Assembly (NCBI GenBank): GCA_013398275.1
Contig: VZSE01006121.1
Span: forward strand, 132,245 to 196,244
From: Promerops cafer
Taxonomy: Eukaryota; Chordata; Aves; Passeriformes; Nectariniidae
Length of the DNA stretch: 64,000 nucleotides
Direction of reading: 5' to 3'
The notes beneath the pieces were generated by a model. That model saw only the letters and a program-made list of their open reading frames with translations, was not told the origin of the DNA and did no database searches. Shown here piece after piece: positions 25,528 to 37,186 of the stretch. How positions within the stretch are numbered: position 1 is the first letter of the stretch; the number at the start of each line of letters is the position of its first letter. A program made the translations under genes and the position numbers.

Positions 25528-25647
25528 CTATGCAGATGGTTCTGGTTGGATCCAAAGTACTTTCAGGAGAACACTCACAAACAAAAGAACCTGGTGTGTT
25601 TTTGCACACTCCATTAACACAGGGGTTAGATTCACATTCATCAATAT
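25528..25647 (-). CDS. FBN1: FBN1 exon 20: cbEGF9
   Basis: The exon has 120 nt (40 codons), acceptor TCTAG and donor GTATTT. It encodes IDECESNPCVNGVC, KNTPGSFVCECSPESTLDP, TICI. It has six cysteines. The shortened C1-C2 loop (ESNPC) and the CSPESTLDP segment are cbEGF9 hallmarks. It immediately precedes hybrid domain 2. Confidence 0.96.
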   Translation of the reverse strand: MLMNVNLTPVLMECAKTHQVLLFVSVLLKVLWIQPEPSA

Positions 25648-26170
25648 CTAGAAGAGAAACACACTGCTATTAGTGCCAGAAAACATTAACAAAAATACAT
25701 ATGGCTCTTTTCAGTTTAGGAAAAAGGGGACGAAGCATTCTTCATAAGCAGTCTTGCCTATATTTCCCTTTTCTGTTATGAAACCCTTCACCACAGACTA
25801 ACAGTGCATGTGTCCCAAAGACACACTAGACACACCTTACAAAGGGTTCAAACTAAGAGCCCTTTGGCTCTGTTCCTCACACAATAGATTTGTAAAGCTT
25901 GGTTCTTCTCACCCTTGGCACAGTGTGGGCTCACCGGTAGTAGTAAATAGGGAGAGTAAATACAGGCTATTCCATGACGTTATCTAATCATTTCATTTTG
26001 GCCTTGTCCCTCCTTCCTCATTCTTCTACTTTCCCACAGAATTTATTTATGGTGATTTTTTTTTTTAGTTTTACACACTATATCCTCATGAAGGTTCAAA
26101 GTATTTCCGGCACAATCTGAGAACAAGCCAAATGAATCAAATTAGGATGAAATGGTGTGTTACCAATTAC
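25648..26170 (-). other. FBN1: FBN1 intron 19 (523 bp)
   Basis: Nothing recognised. Confidence 0.88.
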
Positions 26171-26296
26171 CTTCACATGTTTTTAGATCAGGAGTGTATA
26201 CAAATCCTTTTGGACAGGTGCAGGTGAAACTTCCAGGAGTATTTCTGCATTGCCCATTGTCACAAAGCAGCATGTTCAGTGCACATTCATCAATAT
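26171..26296 (-). CDS. FBN1: FBN1 exon 19: cbEGF8
   Basis: The exon has 126 nt, acceptor TGTAG and donor GTAATT. It encodes IDECALNMLLCDNGQC, RNTPGSFTCTCPKGF, PDLKTCE. Six cysteines and the hydroxylation/calcium motif NTPGSF are present. DNGQCRNTPGSF is shared with human cbEGF8 as recalled. Confidence 0.96.
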
Positions 26297-27303
26297 CTAC
26301 AATGAAAATAAAGAACTTTTTAAGAAATAAAACATTTCTGGAATAGAAGTCAGGACAGAATTTCCCTCCCAACAGCCACTTTTCAGAGGACACAAATAGG
26401 GCAGGGGGGTGTGGTGTGTGTGGAATATGAATACTGGATTTTTTTTGTAGACAACAGGTTTGCACAAGAGCTTGTACTTTCTTTCCTCACATATTCATAG
26501 TATGTGACAGCCACACCACAGTTCAAAATAAAGCTGGGATTGACACTTTCATCCTGCCTTTATTGTGGATTAGGTCTATGCAGTCTCTGAGTCACTGCAC
26601 AGCAGCATCCATAGTCATGAAAGGATCAAGGAGAGGATTGGTTTGAATGGGTTTGCTGATCATCTTGGTCTTTAAATCACCATTTTTTCCAAGCTGGCTC
26701 TGAACTTAGATGTTATAGTTAACAAGGCTAATGTAAGTCTACACTTGCTTCAGAGATGAAAAATTTAAGTAGAAGTGCTAGTGCTAAATTTAAGAACCCT
26801 GAGGAAATCTTTGGAAGAACTGTGGTCATTAGAGAGAAGTTGCAAGAAGGTGGCAATGGGCCATGAATAGCAGGTGAAGAGCAGGAGAGACCCAAAGAGC
26901 AGTCGGGAACAATTGGCTAAGTCAGAGAGGCCTAGAAAGTGTTGAGAGAAGTTGGGAAGACTCAGAGGGTCAGCGCAGCAGCTGGGAACAGCAAAAGTGC
27001 TAGGAAAAGAAGGGAGACTTGCAGAATAAAACAGACCATGTGGGAAGCTTCACAGGAGTTCAGAAAAATTGAGAGAGGGCCAGGTGAAACATTACGGGAG
27101 AATGGGAAACAGCTGTGATGAAGCATGGATGTGGGCTGCAACAGGGTGGGCTGGGGAGCATCTGGAAAACTCACAGATGGATTGGGAGAAGAGATGCCAT
27201 CAGCTACAAGCAAACACTGGAATAGGACATGGATAATTAAAGCCAAAGAAGCAAAAGGGAAAATGGGATGAATTACATTGTGATTTTTATCTAAGATCAA
27301 CTC

Positions 27304-27319
27304 TTTTTTTTTTTTTTTT
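27304..27319 (+). repeat. T(16) homopolymer
   Basis: Sixteen consecutive T residues between a purine-rich segment and the L3-like LINE in intron 18. Confidence 0.8.
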
Positions 27320-27534
27320 AAGATAATGGATAGTTTAGACTGGGATAACACCCATGACTTCAGCTATTTAGATTTAAGTAGAGAATACAGAACCCAAATA
27401 AAATTATTATGTAAGCTGGAGATAATAGAAAGGAATTTAAGAATTTTAAGGTGGTTCCAGAGCTGGACAAAGGAGAGATTACAGTAGGAGATATTAAAAA
27501 AGAGAATAATCATGATGAAGTGAGGCTATTAGCA

Positions 27535-28020
27535 ATGCCCTCAGGGATCAGACTTGGGACTGGTCCTATAAAATATTCATTTTAATGCAGAAGTAAAAAA
27601 TTAATTGAATCAAAAACTGTGGACAACACTAAGCTGGAAGTTATTACCAATACAGAGAATCAGGCAAGGCTAAATTAATCTTGACAACATGAACAAGAAA
27701 AATAAGATGAAATATAATCACCAACAGTCAAAACTTTGCAATTAGGGACCAGTAACAATAACATGCTAGAAACCAGAACTCATCAGCTGAAGGCTAGTGA
27801 GCAAACTCTGGATGTAATTCCCAATTAGAGGTTGACTTTGATCCTACTGTATAACACGTATTTGAGAAAAGACTAATGCACTCTAGAATCAGTTTAGGCA
27901 GGCATTCCATGGGGAAATGGAGAATTTCTGGCACGACTATACAAGGCACTGGTCAGACTTCATCAGAACACTGTACACTGGTCAGATCAGTCATGTTCAA
28001 GAGAGAGCTGCAGCCTCTAT
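27535..28020 (+). mobile_element. Ancient CR1/L3-like LINE fragment, decayed
   Basis: Colinear phrases typical of the 3' reverse-transcriptase region of CR1/L3 LINEs occur in order: AGGGATCAGACTTGGGACTG, GACAACACTAAGCTGGAAG, CAATTAGGGACCAGTA, AAGGCACTGGTCAGACTTCA, CATGTTCAAGAGAG. Divergence is heavy and no frame is open. It lies in intron 18, opposite to FBN1, ending about 106 bp from exon 18. Confidence 0.65.
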
Positions 28021-28126
28021 TTTTATGAAAAGAATGAAAGTATAGATTTAGATAGTTTAGCCAACGTTGTTTGAGAAAAGATATGATGATTCTTTATAAA
28101 TACTTTGAGGATAAGACATTTCATAC

Positions 28127-28252
28127 CAATGCAGTTTTTCCCAGTTGAGTCTACTTCATATCCAGGGTCACAATAACATTTGTATGTTCCATGCAGATTC
28201 TCGCACCTTCCATTTGGACAGAGATCAGGATCCAATAAGCATTCATTAATAT
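28127..28252 (-). CDS. FBN1: FBN1 exon 18: cbEGF7
   Basis: The exon has 126 nt, acceptor TGTAG and donor GTATGA. It encodes INECLLDPDLCPNGRC, ENLHGTYKCYCDPGYEV, STGKNCI. It has six cysteines and calcium ligands. A decayed CR1/L3-like LINE ends only about 106 bp beyond its donor site. Confidence 0.96.
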
Positions 28253-29132
28253 CTACATAAAGGTAAAAAAAAACAAATATCAGAGCAGCAGTTGTTGAGG
28301 GCTTGTAGGGGCTAATTCTCCAAACTAGAAAAAGTCAGTTTCAATATCATTAACATTGGCTGCTCCATATTTATAATCATGCAGTTCTGATTAGGAAATT
28401 CACACCTAAATATTCACACTTGAGAGAAAAAAGCACCTCTTTATCATTGATTCATCTCTAGCTCATGGTCATTTAGGAAACTTTCAACTGTAGGTAAGAA
28501 CTGGGATATTAAACCAGGGATCAGAGATTAGATTTAGAGAGGCCCACGTACTAATACTCCCCATATCACCTGATTCATAGCATTTCCAGATGGCATCACT
28601 TGCCAAAGAATTAATATCCCTCCTTTCTGAGTGCTTTTCCCTATCTACTGCCAGCAAATCTACTAGTGAGCATTGGCTGACTTAAGAGTTTGCAGTTTCA
28701 CAGTTCTATGACTACAGAGCTTTCATTGTAATCATTTCCTTCTTCTCTGTAGTTAAACAAACCCTGGCCTATTTTGACAGATGAAAACATGAGTAAGCTC
28801 AATGTTCAATATGGCTTTATTCTTCAGGATGATTTCACCTGAAATATGCAAATATGACTTACATATAAAGTCATGTAGGTAATGACACTGCTCATAAATT
28901 TGTCATTATTTTATAATGGCACTTACATACACTCCATAATGTAAACCAGAGAGGCCCCACTGGTGATGGCATGATCCTGAAACTCCATGCTCCACTCATT
29001 TCATCCTAAGCCTTTCTCCCATTCTCTTCTGTCACCATCCTCACTAGCATGGCTAACAAATTACGGCTATCAAGGTAACACTTTCAGACAAAAGTGCTGT
29101 ATATAAATTTGAATTACATCAGGTGATCTTAC
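28253..29132 (-). other. FBN1: FBN1 intron 17 (880 bp)
   Basis: Nothing recognised. Confidence 0.88.
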
Positions 29133-29186
29133 CATTTCCTCCTGCAGTCATGCCAGTTCCACTGCTACACAGAGCCTGATATTCAG
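29133..29186 (-). CDS. FBN1: FBN1 exon 17: TB2, second part (54-nt microexon)
   Basis: A very short exon, 54 nt (18 codons), with acceptor TTCCAG and donor GTAAGA. It encodes EYQALCSSGTGMTAGGN. It completes TB2 with the eighth cysteine (ALC). Identification rests on phase, exact length and match to the human TB2 tail. Skipping it would keep the reading frame but leave TB2 with seven cysteines. Confidence 0.94.
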
Positions 29187-31410
29187 CTGGAAAACATATT
29201 AAAAAACTTATTGGATTGGAATATTCTTTGTTAGCTCATTGCTTTCAGCATCACAATTTACAGTATGGCAATTAATTATTCAAAAGAAGTAACATGCCTT
29301 TCAATTCTCCTGAAAACATTAATAACCTCACAGTATTCTGAACCTGTGAAGCATTTTAGCAAATTCTGCTTATGAAGATGAATGAGTAAAATCTTCACAC
29401 GATGAACTGTGGCATTTAAGAATAGACATAAACTTCATGCTGGTCCTCCTACACAAACGAACCATAACATATTCACCGCAAGATTCTCCAGAACTTTATG
29501 TCCAAGTCCTTGCCCAAGATGCCTGTTCAAAGAGACCAGGAAATAGAACATTTTTTCCTATAAATCTGCCCCATATTTAACTCAGTTTAGCAGGAGTGTC
29601 TTCATGAGTTCACAGTAGATCAAGGATATCTTATTCTGAGAAAAAAAAATTAAAATATGTGTCTAAGCTTCTCAAATTTCCCACTTACTGCTGGGTTCAA
29701 GTTCTACCTTTTGAGTTCAGGACAATTAATAGCATGAACTGCGAGCCAGCTCAGCATTAATTATCGCCATATAGGTCAACATTTTTCAATATATTTGCAT
29801 TAGAATAACAGCCAAAATACTTACACTGCTAAAAGTAATACGTATTAAAACTATTTATGGAACTAGCTGTGCTCTCTTTGAGAAAATCCCATGCAACACA
29901 TCTCCCACTATTAACATAACCAGCAAATTAATATGTACCCTAGTCTGAATCAAATAATCATTGTCACTGTATGTGAAAGCAGACCTGCTCTGAACACCCA
30001 TCAACAAAATTTAGCCTAGAATGGCAGGAGCTTCTGCAAATTGCTTCTGAGGAGCACAGAGGTCTTCCTTTCAGGAATATTTTTCAATCTCTCTGATACA
30101 ATGCTTCTTTAAGAAATCTTCTCCTTGCCTCCCCGACTAAAAGCCCAAAGAAATGCTACACTTTGCCCTATATGAGACAGCCTTTTTTTGAGAATTGAAA
30201 GAGGTGAGGAAAATAACACAGGAAGAATAGCTTATACACATATAAAAGTTCCAATAAAGATAATCAAACATAACACAGAAGTCGATGATACGTAGTCCAG
30301 TATTTGTAGAAGATTTCAACTCTACTATACAGTAAGAAGGGCCCACTAACATGACCAGAGGCTGCTGGAAAAGCTCTTTCCTATTTCCCTAACATGTCCT
30401 CGGTGTTCTGTTATTCTAAACAATACACCAAGTTATAAATTGGTCATCAGCAAGTACCTGCTGAAGAGCTCACATCAGCTCTACCACCTTAATTTGTTCC
30501 AACTGGGTTTGGCTCCCTAATGCTTTCACAAAGCTATCAGTTAAAACAGATTTAAAAAATAAATCTAGAACTGTTTTGGCCAACAGGGCAAATACTATGG
30601 TAGTATGACATGCTTTTGAACTACATATCAAATGGTATAGTTTGTTTACATGCAAATCAAACTTGTTGAGTGACAAGAAACGCATAATAAATTGAGGTTT
30701 CAAACCAGCTCCCTGAAGTCAGTCACCTCCACAAAACCAAGGTCTCTCTAATTTACTGGCTTCACAGTAAGGACTGTGTCAGCAGAGTCTTGTTTGAAGA
30801 GGAGTTTTCCTAAAACACTTCTGCCCATTGGAATGGTTAAGATTGCTTTCTTGCCAGAGAGAAGGTATGTCCCAGACAACTTCACTTGGTGGAGATTTCA
30901 GTGACAGACTCAAGTATTCGCAAGAAACTGAACTGGACATTTGTCTGTGCATTGACTACCCAAAGGCAAGGTACTGAATAAGCTACTTCAGATCACTTGA
31001 AGAATATAGGAGCCATGCAGCAAACATCTGACTGGCAGGTGTAGATAAAGATTTGAACCTATGAATTAACCAAGTTTTTTCCATTCATAACTTGAGTTAA
31101 AATGTATATTTTTTGTTATCTACATCTACCAAAATATGGTTTGTTGTCTGAAAATGTCCTGTTTGTTTCTAATGTGCGTAACAAATCTGGGGCCAGATAT
31201 TGTAATTTACTGCTGCTTTAAAAAATTATCTCCTGTAGTCTTAAAACACATAAAAAATCAAATACTGCTCACAATATGTAACATATTATACAACAATGTA
31301 ATCTCCTGATTTAAGTTGCAATGTTAATATAAAACTTTCTTCTACCTTTCTAAAAACAGTTTATCAACATAATTCATAAATTAGAAGATTTAGCAGTGAA
31401 CATGCCATAC
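29187..31410 (-). other. FBN1: FBN1 intron 16 (2.2 kb)
   Basis: It separates the two parts of TB2. It is AT-rich; no feature recognised. Confidence 0.88.
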
Positions 31411-31563
31411 CTGAGTTTTGTGCTGGGCAGGGCTGGCAAGGCTCTCCAAAGGCATAGTCAGTGCTGGCACAGCAGCATTCTGACTTTGTAACTGCACCCG
31501 TTAATGGTCTCACACATTGTCCTCTCTTGTAGCCACCATAGCATGTGCTGCGCATGTGTGTAT
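31411..31563 (-). CDS. FBN1: FBN1 exon 16: TB2, first part
   Basis: The exon has 153 nt, acceptor CCTCAG and donor GTATGG. It encodes THMRSTCYGGYKRGQC, the triple cysteine in KSECCCASTDYAFG, and PCQPCPAQNS. It supplies seven of the eight TB2 cysteines; the eighth is in the 54-nt exon 17, 2.2 kb further on. The length is identical to the human exon. Confidence 0.96.
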
Positions 31564-32461
31564 CTGAGGGAAGAAATCTCTCTTAATCCTGCCATAGCCA
31601 ACTATCCTGCCATAAATTATAACAAGTATTAAATGTAGCTCGGGTGTCATAAACACCATAAAATAGCTGTCAAAACAAAGTTCCTTTCACTATTTCCCTC
31701 TGCTTTCCAGCCACCTATACACCCCCCTCTACCTGGGACAGGAAATTCTTCTTCCTCACGCTCCCAAGAGTTAAGGCATACAAATAGTCACTGTATTTAA
31801 TGACTTAACATGCACTGGTGAACTACTAGGCAAACAATCAGTTCTTAACCTTGAACTAGTGAGAAGCTGTGGGGAAAATGGACAAAGTCTTTGCTCTTTC
31901 TTTGCTTGTAAAAAACCCAAGGAGAAGTCATTAATGCTATTCTAGTACATAAGACTTCATATGTTTATGTTTTCAGATCCAGGGGTGATTTTTCTCTTTC
32001 TTTAAGAACTGGCCCATAAATGGCTTTCACACATATTAGTATTTTATAATCAAACACTGAGCTTGTACAGAAATGGGCAGAAAATTGGGTAACATCCCAT
32101 GTTAAGAAGAGGTGACAGAGCAATTACATCTTTAAGCTTAGTGACAAATGAAGAATTTTGCATTGACAGAAACAGGGTTTCAGCTACTCAGAACTGATGC
32201 AGCACTAGTCACCTCTGTTCTGTATAGTCTACCTGACCTTGTGATTTGACCCACACTTTTTTTCTCTTTAAATAAAAAGGAAATGAAAAGAGCAAAATGG
32301 GCTATTACAGTAAACATTACAAAGCTATTAGTATCCACTATAACTACTACCCACCATTTCATGAAAAAATGGTAAATTCTACATTCAAATTTGATCTGTC
32401 CATCAGTCTAGCACTTTTATATTAACCTTGGTTAACTGTGACTCCATTAAGTTTGTCTTAC
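31564..32461 (-). other. FBN1: FBN1 intron 15 (898 bp)
   Basis: Nothing recognised. Confidence 0.88.
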
Positions 32462-32584
32462 CAACACAGACACGTCCATCCAGTCCTACAGCAAGGCCAG
32501 GGAAGCATTCACATCTGAAAGAGCCATCAGTGTTCACACAGCGCCCGTTCATGCATATTCCATCTGTCTCACACTCATTGATGT
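32462..32584 (-). CDS. FBN1: FBN1 exon 15: cbEGF6
   Basis: The exon has 123 nt, acceptor CAACAG and donor GTAAGA. It encodes INECETDGICMNGRC, VNTDGSFRCECFPGLAVG, DGRVCV. It has six cysteines and an intact calcium motif. It directly precedes TB2, so the cbEGF6-TB2 interdomain contact is encoded across the 898 bp intron 15. Confidence 0.96.
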
Positions 32585-33039
32585 CTGTTGGAGAACAGAA
32601 TAAGCTTTATTAGAAGTTAAACTACATAATGTTTGATGCCTGGCTGAAACTTGCATTTGTGCAGCTTATTTTCAATATATCCTATAGAAAAATATCAAGG
32701 GTAAATGGAAAGTAGTTCAAGTAAAGATTTTGTTAGGAATAATGATGAATTCATTCTCTGAAATAGAATAAGAAAATTCCAAATTCAGGAGAAATAAACA
32801 GAACAAAATTATTTTGCTCTCCCTGGAGAATAAAAGGGACTACATTTTCCTAAGTTGTTCCCAAGAGGTACATGTTCCGATTTAAGGGTCATTCAGGCAA
32901 AATCATAATTGGAGGAAGGAGGAAACTGGCTGCTAAGACAAAGGACTTGTGTAGTATATAACAGGACATTCCCTTTCCATATTAACAGTTCATGCTGTAA
33001 GAAATCAGTCCAAATAGCAAACTGAATCTTTCAACCCCC

Positions 33040-33310
33040 CACACAAGGTGCCTTCACAGGGCCACCAAAGAATTTCCTTTCCTCCTGCTGAATGTCTGAA
33101 TCTCCCCAGTCAGTCCCTGCCCACGGGCCCTGTCTCTCTGGTGATCTGCATGACAATCGGGTTTTCCAATTGGATGCTCATTACAGCCCATTTTATAAAC
33201 TTAAAATGAACAGGGTGCACTCCAGCCTTGAAAGGAATTCATTAATGATTTGAGCCCTGAGCAATTGCCCAGCACAAGCCACCATCTTTGCCCAACAATG
33301 CAAATGGCAT
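33040..33310. promoter_or_regulatory. Candidate conserved noncoding element in intron 14
   Basis: A stretch of higher complexity in an AT-rich intron. It has ATTCATTAATGA near its middle, a CCAAT-type CCAATTGG, and a perfect octamer ATGCAAAT at 33,299-33,306. Selected on composition and motif density alone. Confidence 0.25.
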
Positions 33311-35188
33311 ATTGGACAATAAGGTCCATAACAATGAAATACAGGAATGAAACTTTATAATATTAAACTATCACATAGAGATGTTAAATTATTAAAGATC
33401 TATATAGTCTGTGTAACCGGCTAATAGTAAGATCATTCTCTAGATGCAGAGAGCATACTATCATTTTAGAAATTATAGAAGAGTGTTACAAATATTGTTT
33501 TGAAGTAAGTATAACCTCTATAAAATAATCACTTCATAACAATTCTCTGTACTATATACAAGAGACAGTGTGTGTCACAATTTCCTTTTTTCTGACCTTA
33601 TAAGGGCAAATTGAAAGTGAAACACCTCTGTGTTTTACTTAGTTTGTATTGTTTGGCATAAAAAATGGCTTGTATGATCCAAGATTCCTTTTTCAAACTG
33701 CACTTTAAAATAAAAGCTATATTTAAGTACATGGGCTCAAATAATTTTTACTTCATCCTACAATCTTTTGTTCTGTTTCAGACAAATCTTAGATGTTTTT
33801 CCCACTTTAAATTTAGTCCTTAGTGCAGGTAAAAATGGAGCTGGGATTCAAAGTGAGCCCATGCTATTTAATGGTGTACACAGTTATTTTGGTGAACAAC
33901 ACTGAACTCCTATAACAGACTCCTACTAGAAAAAAAAAGAAAAAAAGCTTTCCTTTTTTAAGGTTATTTATAGAAACAGAAAGGCAAAATTACTTCTTTC
34001 CCATTTCCTGTAGTTCATTTCTAAAAAAATATTTTTTAAACTAGTAAACGGTGAAATGTGCCATCCATTTTCTTTTGTACTTTTACGAATGTGTTGGAAA
34101 TAATGCTACAGAATTTTTTAAAGGTAAAGTGGGCCACTTAAAATGGTGCAAGTCAGTTGAAAACCTCATTCCTGTAAGGATGGGTAAAAAACCTCTGCTT
34201 TTACCAGGCCTGAGATTCCACAGGGTAAATCAACTTCACCCACAGGAATAAAGACCAAATTTCTAACCTTGAGAATGCTCCTCTTTCTTCTATGGTAAAA
34301 GCCACCATTTGGACAACTTAAAATACACTCAACCTGGTTCTGGAAAACCAACTAATGGATTAATTCTCCATGTTCAATGAGTTTTGCCTTTTCTGTTTAG
34401 CTTGCTTAGTAGTGCTAGCTGGGTACACAACGTCCTCTAATTTTAAGCAGGAAAAATTTACTCAGACTACTAAACTACCACTTTCAATTGCCACGCAATG
34501 GCTTTTATTTTGGGGAATTCCTGTTTGATCTAAAGATGAAACAATTTATGGAACACAAATAATTCTTCAAACTTCTGCATGCCTGATATGTGTTTCTGAA
34601 AAATCAAGCAAATCATCATGGAAAGAAGCTAATGGTGAATAAATTTAGCATGTCTTGTATTTCAGGGAATATACAAGACTGTGGTGTAACATTCTTTTCT
34701 GGCATGTTATTTCAGAAAGTCTAAGTGGAATTTTTTACCAGACAGCCAAGCATATGCCCTGTACTTATACTTAAATTCCAATTTTATGGAACTAAGTGTT
34801 AATTACATTATCCCCATCTTTGGGTTAGAAGCCTTTCCGAACAGCTGAAAACTCAGCTTATGGTACATCAAACGAGACAGTTACAGAAGCAATGAGTTGT
34901 ACTCTTCCATTCCTTTGTCGATCCTCTAGTTTGGCAAAAACACATGCTCAAATCCCTATCAAAACTTCTCAGGCAGGAAACTAATTTGCTGCAGAAATGT
35001 CAGTTTGTGCATACACTCCCTGCACATGCATGACCTTAGAGTTCTGTAGCAATGGGGAACAAAGATACAGACCTCCTTCTTGCTTGCTCCAAGGAAGATC
35101 ACTTATTGCAACAAACCAAGCCTTTTTACGTTCTAAACTTCACCAAAACAGGCACGCACTGGCTGCTCACGCGTCCTTTTACCCAGTC

Positions 35189-35379
35189 AGCTCTCTGATC
35201 CCGTGGTGTCCACGCGTCTCGCCAACCAATCACTGCCTCACGCACGAGGTGACCACACGCCAGCCACGCAACCCATTCTCTGGTTATATGGCCTGGTTTT
35301 TATCTCGCTCTTAGCTGAACCTTTCCCAGAGTGCTTTCTGTTGCTCACCAGAAGTGAACAGGATTTCTTATCTCCCACA
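35189..35379 (-). repeat. ERV 3' LTR block (shared 191 bp)
   Basis: On the minus strand it begins TGTGGGAGATAAG right after a purine-rich tract. It contains an ATTGG (inverted CCAAT) motif. The true LTR may extend below 35,189, toward about 35,000, where an AAAAAGGCTTGGTTTG stretch resembles a polyadenylation/R region, but there is no second copy to set that edge. Confidence 0.83.
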
Positions 35380-35500
35380 TCTCCACCTTCTTTGTTTAAT
35401 CAGTAAAAACACACCAAAGACAGCTATGCCACTGACAAAGAGACTCACAGCATAAGGAAACAAAAAGACAGCATCTAATATCCCCAGGAAGGGAGCTGAT
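35368..35500 (-). pseudogene. ERV env remnant: possible transmembrane anchor
   Basis: One minus-strand frame shows a run of about 27 mostly hydrophobic residues (AVFLFPYAVSLFVSGIAVF and on), then a basic tail KQRRWR. It is stop-free until a TAA inside the LTR start. An Env anchor plus short cytoplasmic tail overlapping the polypurine tract is usual in retroviruses. No other Env feature was found, so this is suggestive only. Confidence 0.45.
35380..35393 (-). other. ERV polypurine tract
   Basis: The minus strand reads AAAGAAGGTGGAGA directly before the 3' LTR start TGTGGG. Its position and composition fit the plus-strand primer site of a retrovirus and support minus-strand orientation. Confidence 0.6.
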
Positions 35501-35849
35501 TTTCTGCATTTGGAAATAAATGGCTACTGTTACAAAGTTCATATGGCCAGAGCTCAGGGCTATGCTGTTCAGGCAGGAGGGAGTCCACTGGCTGGAAGTG
35601 CTGACTTTGATGTTACTGAATGTCTTTCTGGAAGCATGGAGCAGGGAATAACTGAAGAAAGTCAGCAGGAACACAACAATATGATGGTGAGTGCAGTGAG
35701 ACACAAGTGAGCCTGCCTCTGTTGGCAGGCTGCCTCTGCAAGCTTTCAGGCACAGCCATGTTCCTGGCAGCCCTGCCCTGCTCCTGCTTTGGCCACGAGG
35801 GCTGGATGGTGATTAGGTCATTTTTCCTCTCAATGGGCTTTGTCCCAGT

Positions 35850-36010
35850 GGCGATTGATGTTTGTCCAGGCGAGCAGGTGACCACTTTGGACCTGCTGGT
35901 GATAGAACACATGCGTACCTTCTCTCCTAGGTTAGTAAATCAGCTGGCCTTGCCATTGCACGCCCAATTGTGGATCCCTAAATAAAACTTTTGGTTTCCA
36001 CACACACAAA
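35850..36010 (-). pseudogene. ERV pol remnant: integrase C-terminal domain, broken
   Basis: The minus strand reads VWKPKVLFRDPQ...WQG, then, after a frame shift near 35,955, ...ERRYACVLSPAGPKWSPARL. A TAG stop interrupts it at about 35,927-35,929. The W-K-D-x-x-T-G-x-W-x-G-P ... C-V-F-P pattern is typical of the integrase C-terminal DNA-binding domain of betaretrovirus-like elements. The match is partial and from memory of the family. Confidence 0.68.
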
Positions 36011-36649
36011 TCTTCAGAGCAGTATTGCTCTGCCAGGGATCAAAATTGATGATCTTAATTCAAAAAATTTAGTGTAAATATTGCATTATCTAAATGTTCT
36101 TGAGGAGCCATATTCCCCCTTTTTTATTTTTTAGTAACATGCCCTTCTCTGACTATGAACAGTAAAACAATACATCTAATAAAATAATAAGTGCACACTG
36201 AGCAAAAATAAGCAAGGTAATACATCATTGACTGCCTAAATACTTTACCATCACCCAGAGTCTGCAATCACTGGGGAGCCCCATTTCACAGTGAGAAACT
36301 GGATGACCCTTCCCAGGAAAGGTTTCCAAGCTTACCTCAAAAAGGGAGTCCAGCTTTTATAAGACCAAATCAGCAAGTCAAAGTGACTTGATAACATTTT
36401 TAGCACAGAAACAGCTGGGTCTATTGGCATAGTTCCCGACCAGCCAGGACCAGGGCTTGGCCAGAGCCGAGGCCATGACAGGGAGCGTTCCTTCAAGCAA
36501 ACCTCTATCAATATCAGTTGGGAAAGTTTCTGAAAATTATGCATTTCTTGCAGACAAGTAGCTAAATAATCAATGGTAACATGAACAACCTCTAAACAAC
36601 CAAAGGAATGCATATACATAACATCAAATAATTATCTTACAGCTAAATC

Positions 36650-36910
36650 CCTTTATAAAACTCTATGTGTTAACGTTATGATATCAACAACATATTCAGA
36701 ATCACTAATCATATTAATTGCTTCTTGTGGAAAACTCCCCAAAGCCAACACTGCTGCACAAATCCACCCTGTTGAGTGGAACCACCTGCCTGAGTCATTG
36801 CATATATCCATTTATGATCTCCTGCCACCTATTTGATTTATTGCATATTTCCATCCATGATCTTCTTGCCATGCAATGACCGCCCTCACTGCACAATCCG
36901 TGAAGAAAAA
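36650..36910 (-). pseudogene. ERV pol remnant: RNase H domain, broken
   Basis: On the minus strand, near 36,904, one frame gives FTD followed by AVIAWQEDHGWKYA. After a frame change at about 36,790 another frame gives AAVLALGSF and then SDSEYVVDI, which is followed by a stop near 36,657. FTD...WQE and SDSxYVV are hallmarks of retroviral RNase H in class II elements. At least one frame shift and several stops make this a pseudogene. Confidence 0.72.
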
Positions 36911-37186
36911 ACATCACGTGTGCCAAAATAAGGCTACAGCACACAGGAGTTTGTTGGTGTTAAAGGCAAGCAAACAACACCTCCGCAACAGCTTGTCGGA
37001 AAGCAAAAGGAAAAAAAACTGTCACAAAATCTGCCAGCACTGCACGAAAAGCATCTGAATTCTGCCAAGAGACAGCAGCCTGGCACACAGACAAGCATAA
37101 ATTACAACTCCCCCCAATGATACCTGAAAGAGACATTATCAACTACAAGCTAAATTATTTTATCTGGACAACAAATGCACGGAACA

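Larger units (their letters stand above)
26297..28126 (-). other. FBN1: FBN1 intron 18 (1.8 kb)
   Basis: It holds a purine-rich segment (about 26,800-27,250), a 16-bp T run at 27,304-27,319 and the CR1/L3-like LINE remnant that ends near exon 18. Confidence 0.88.

Noticed and set aside
35613..35912. 99-codon minus-strand open frame inside the retroviral remnant
   Set aside because: It is in a different frame from the integrase-like residues and shows no viral motif; a shadow frame.
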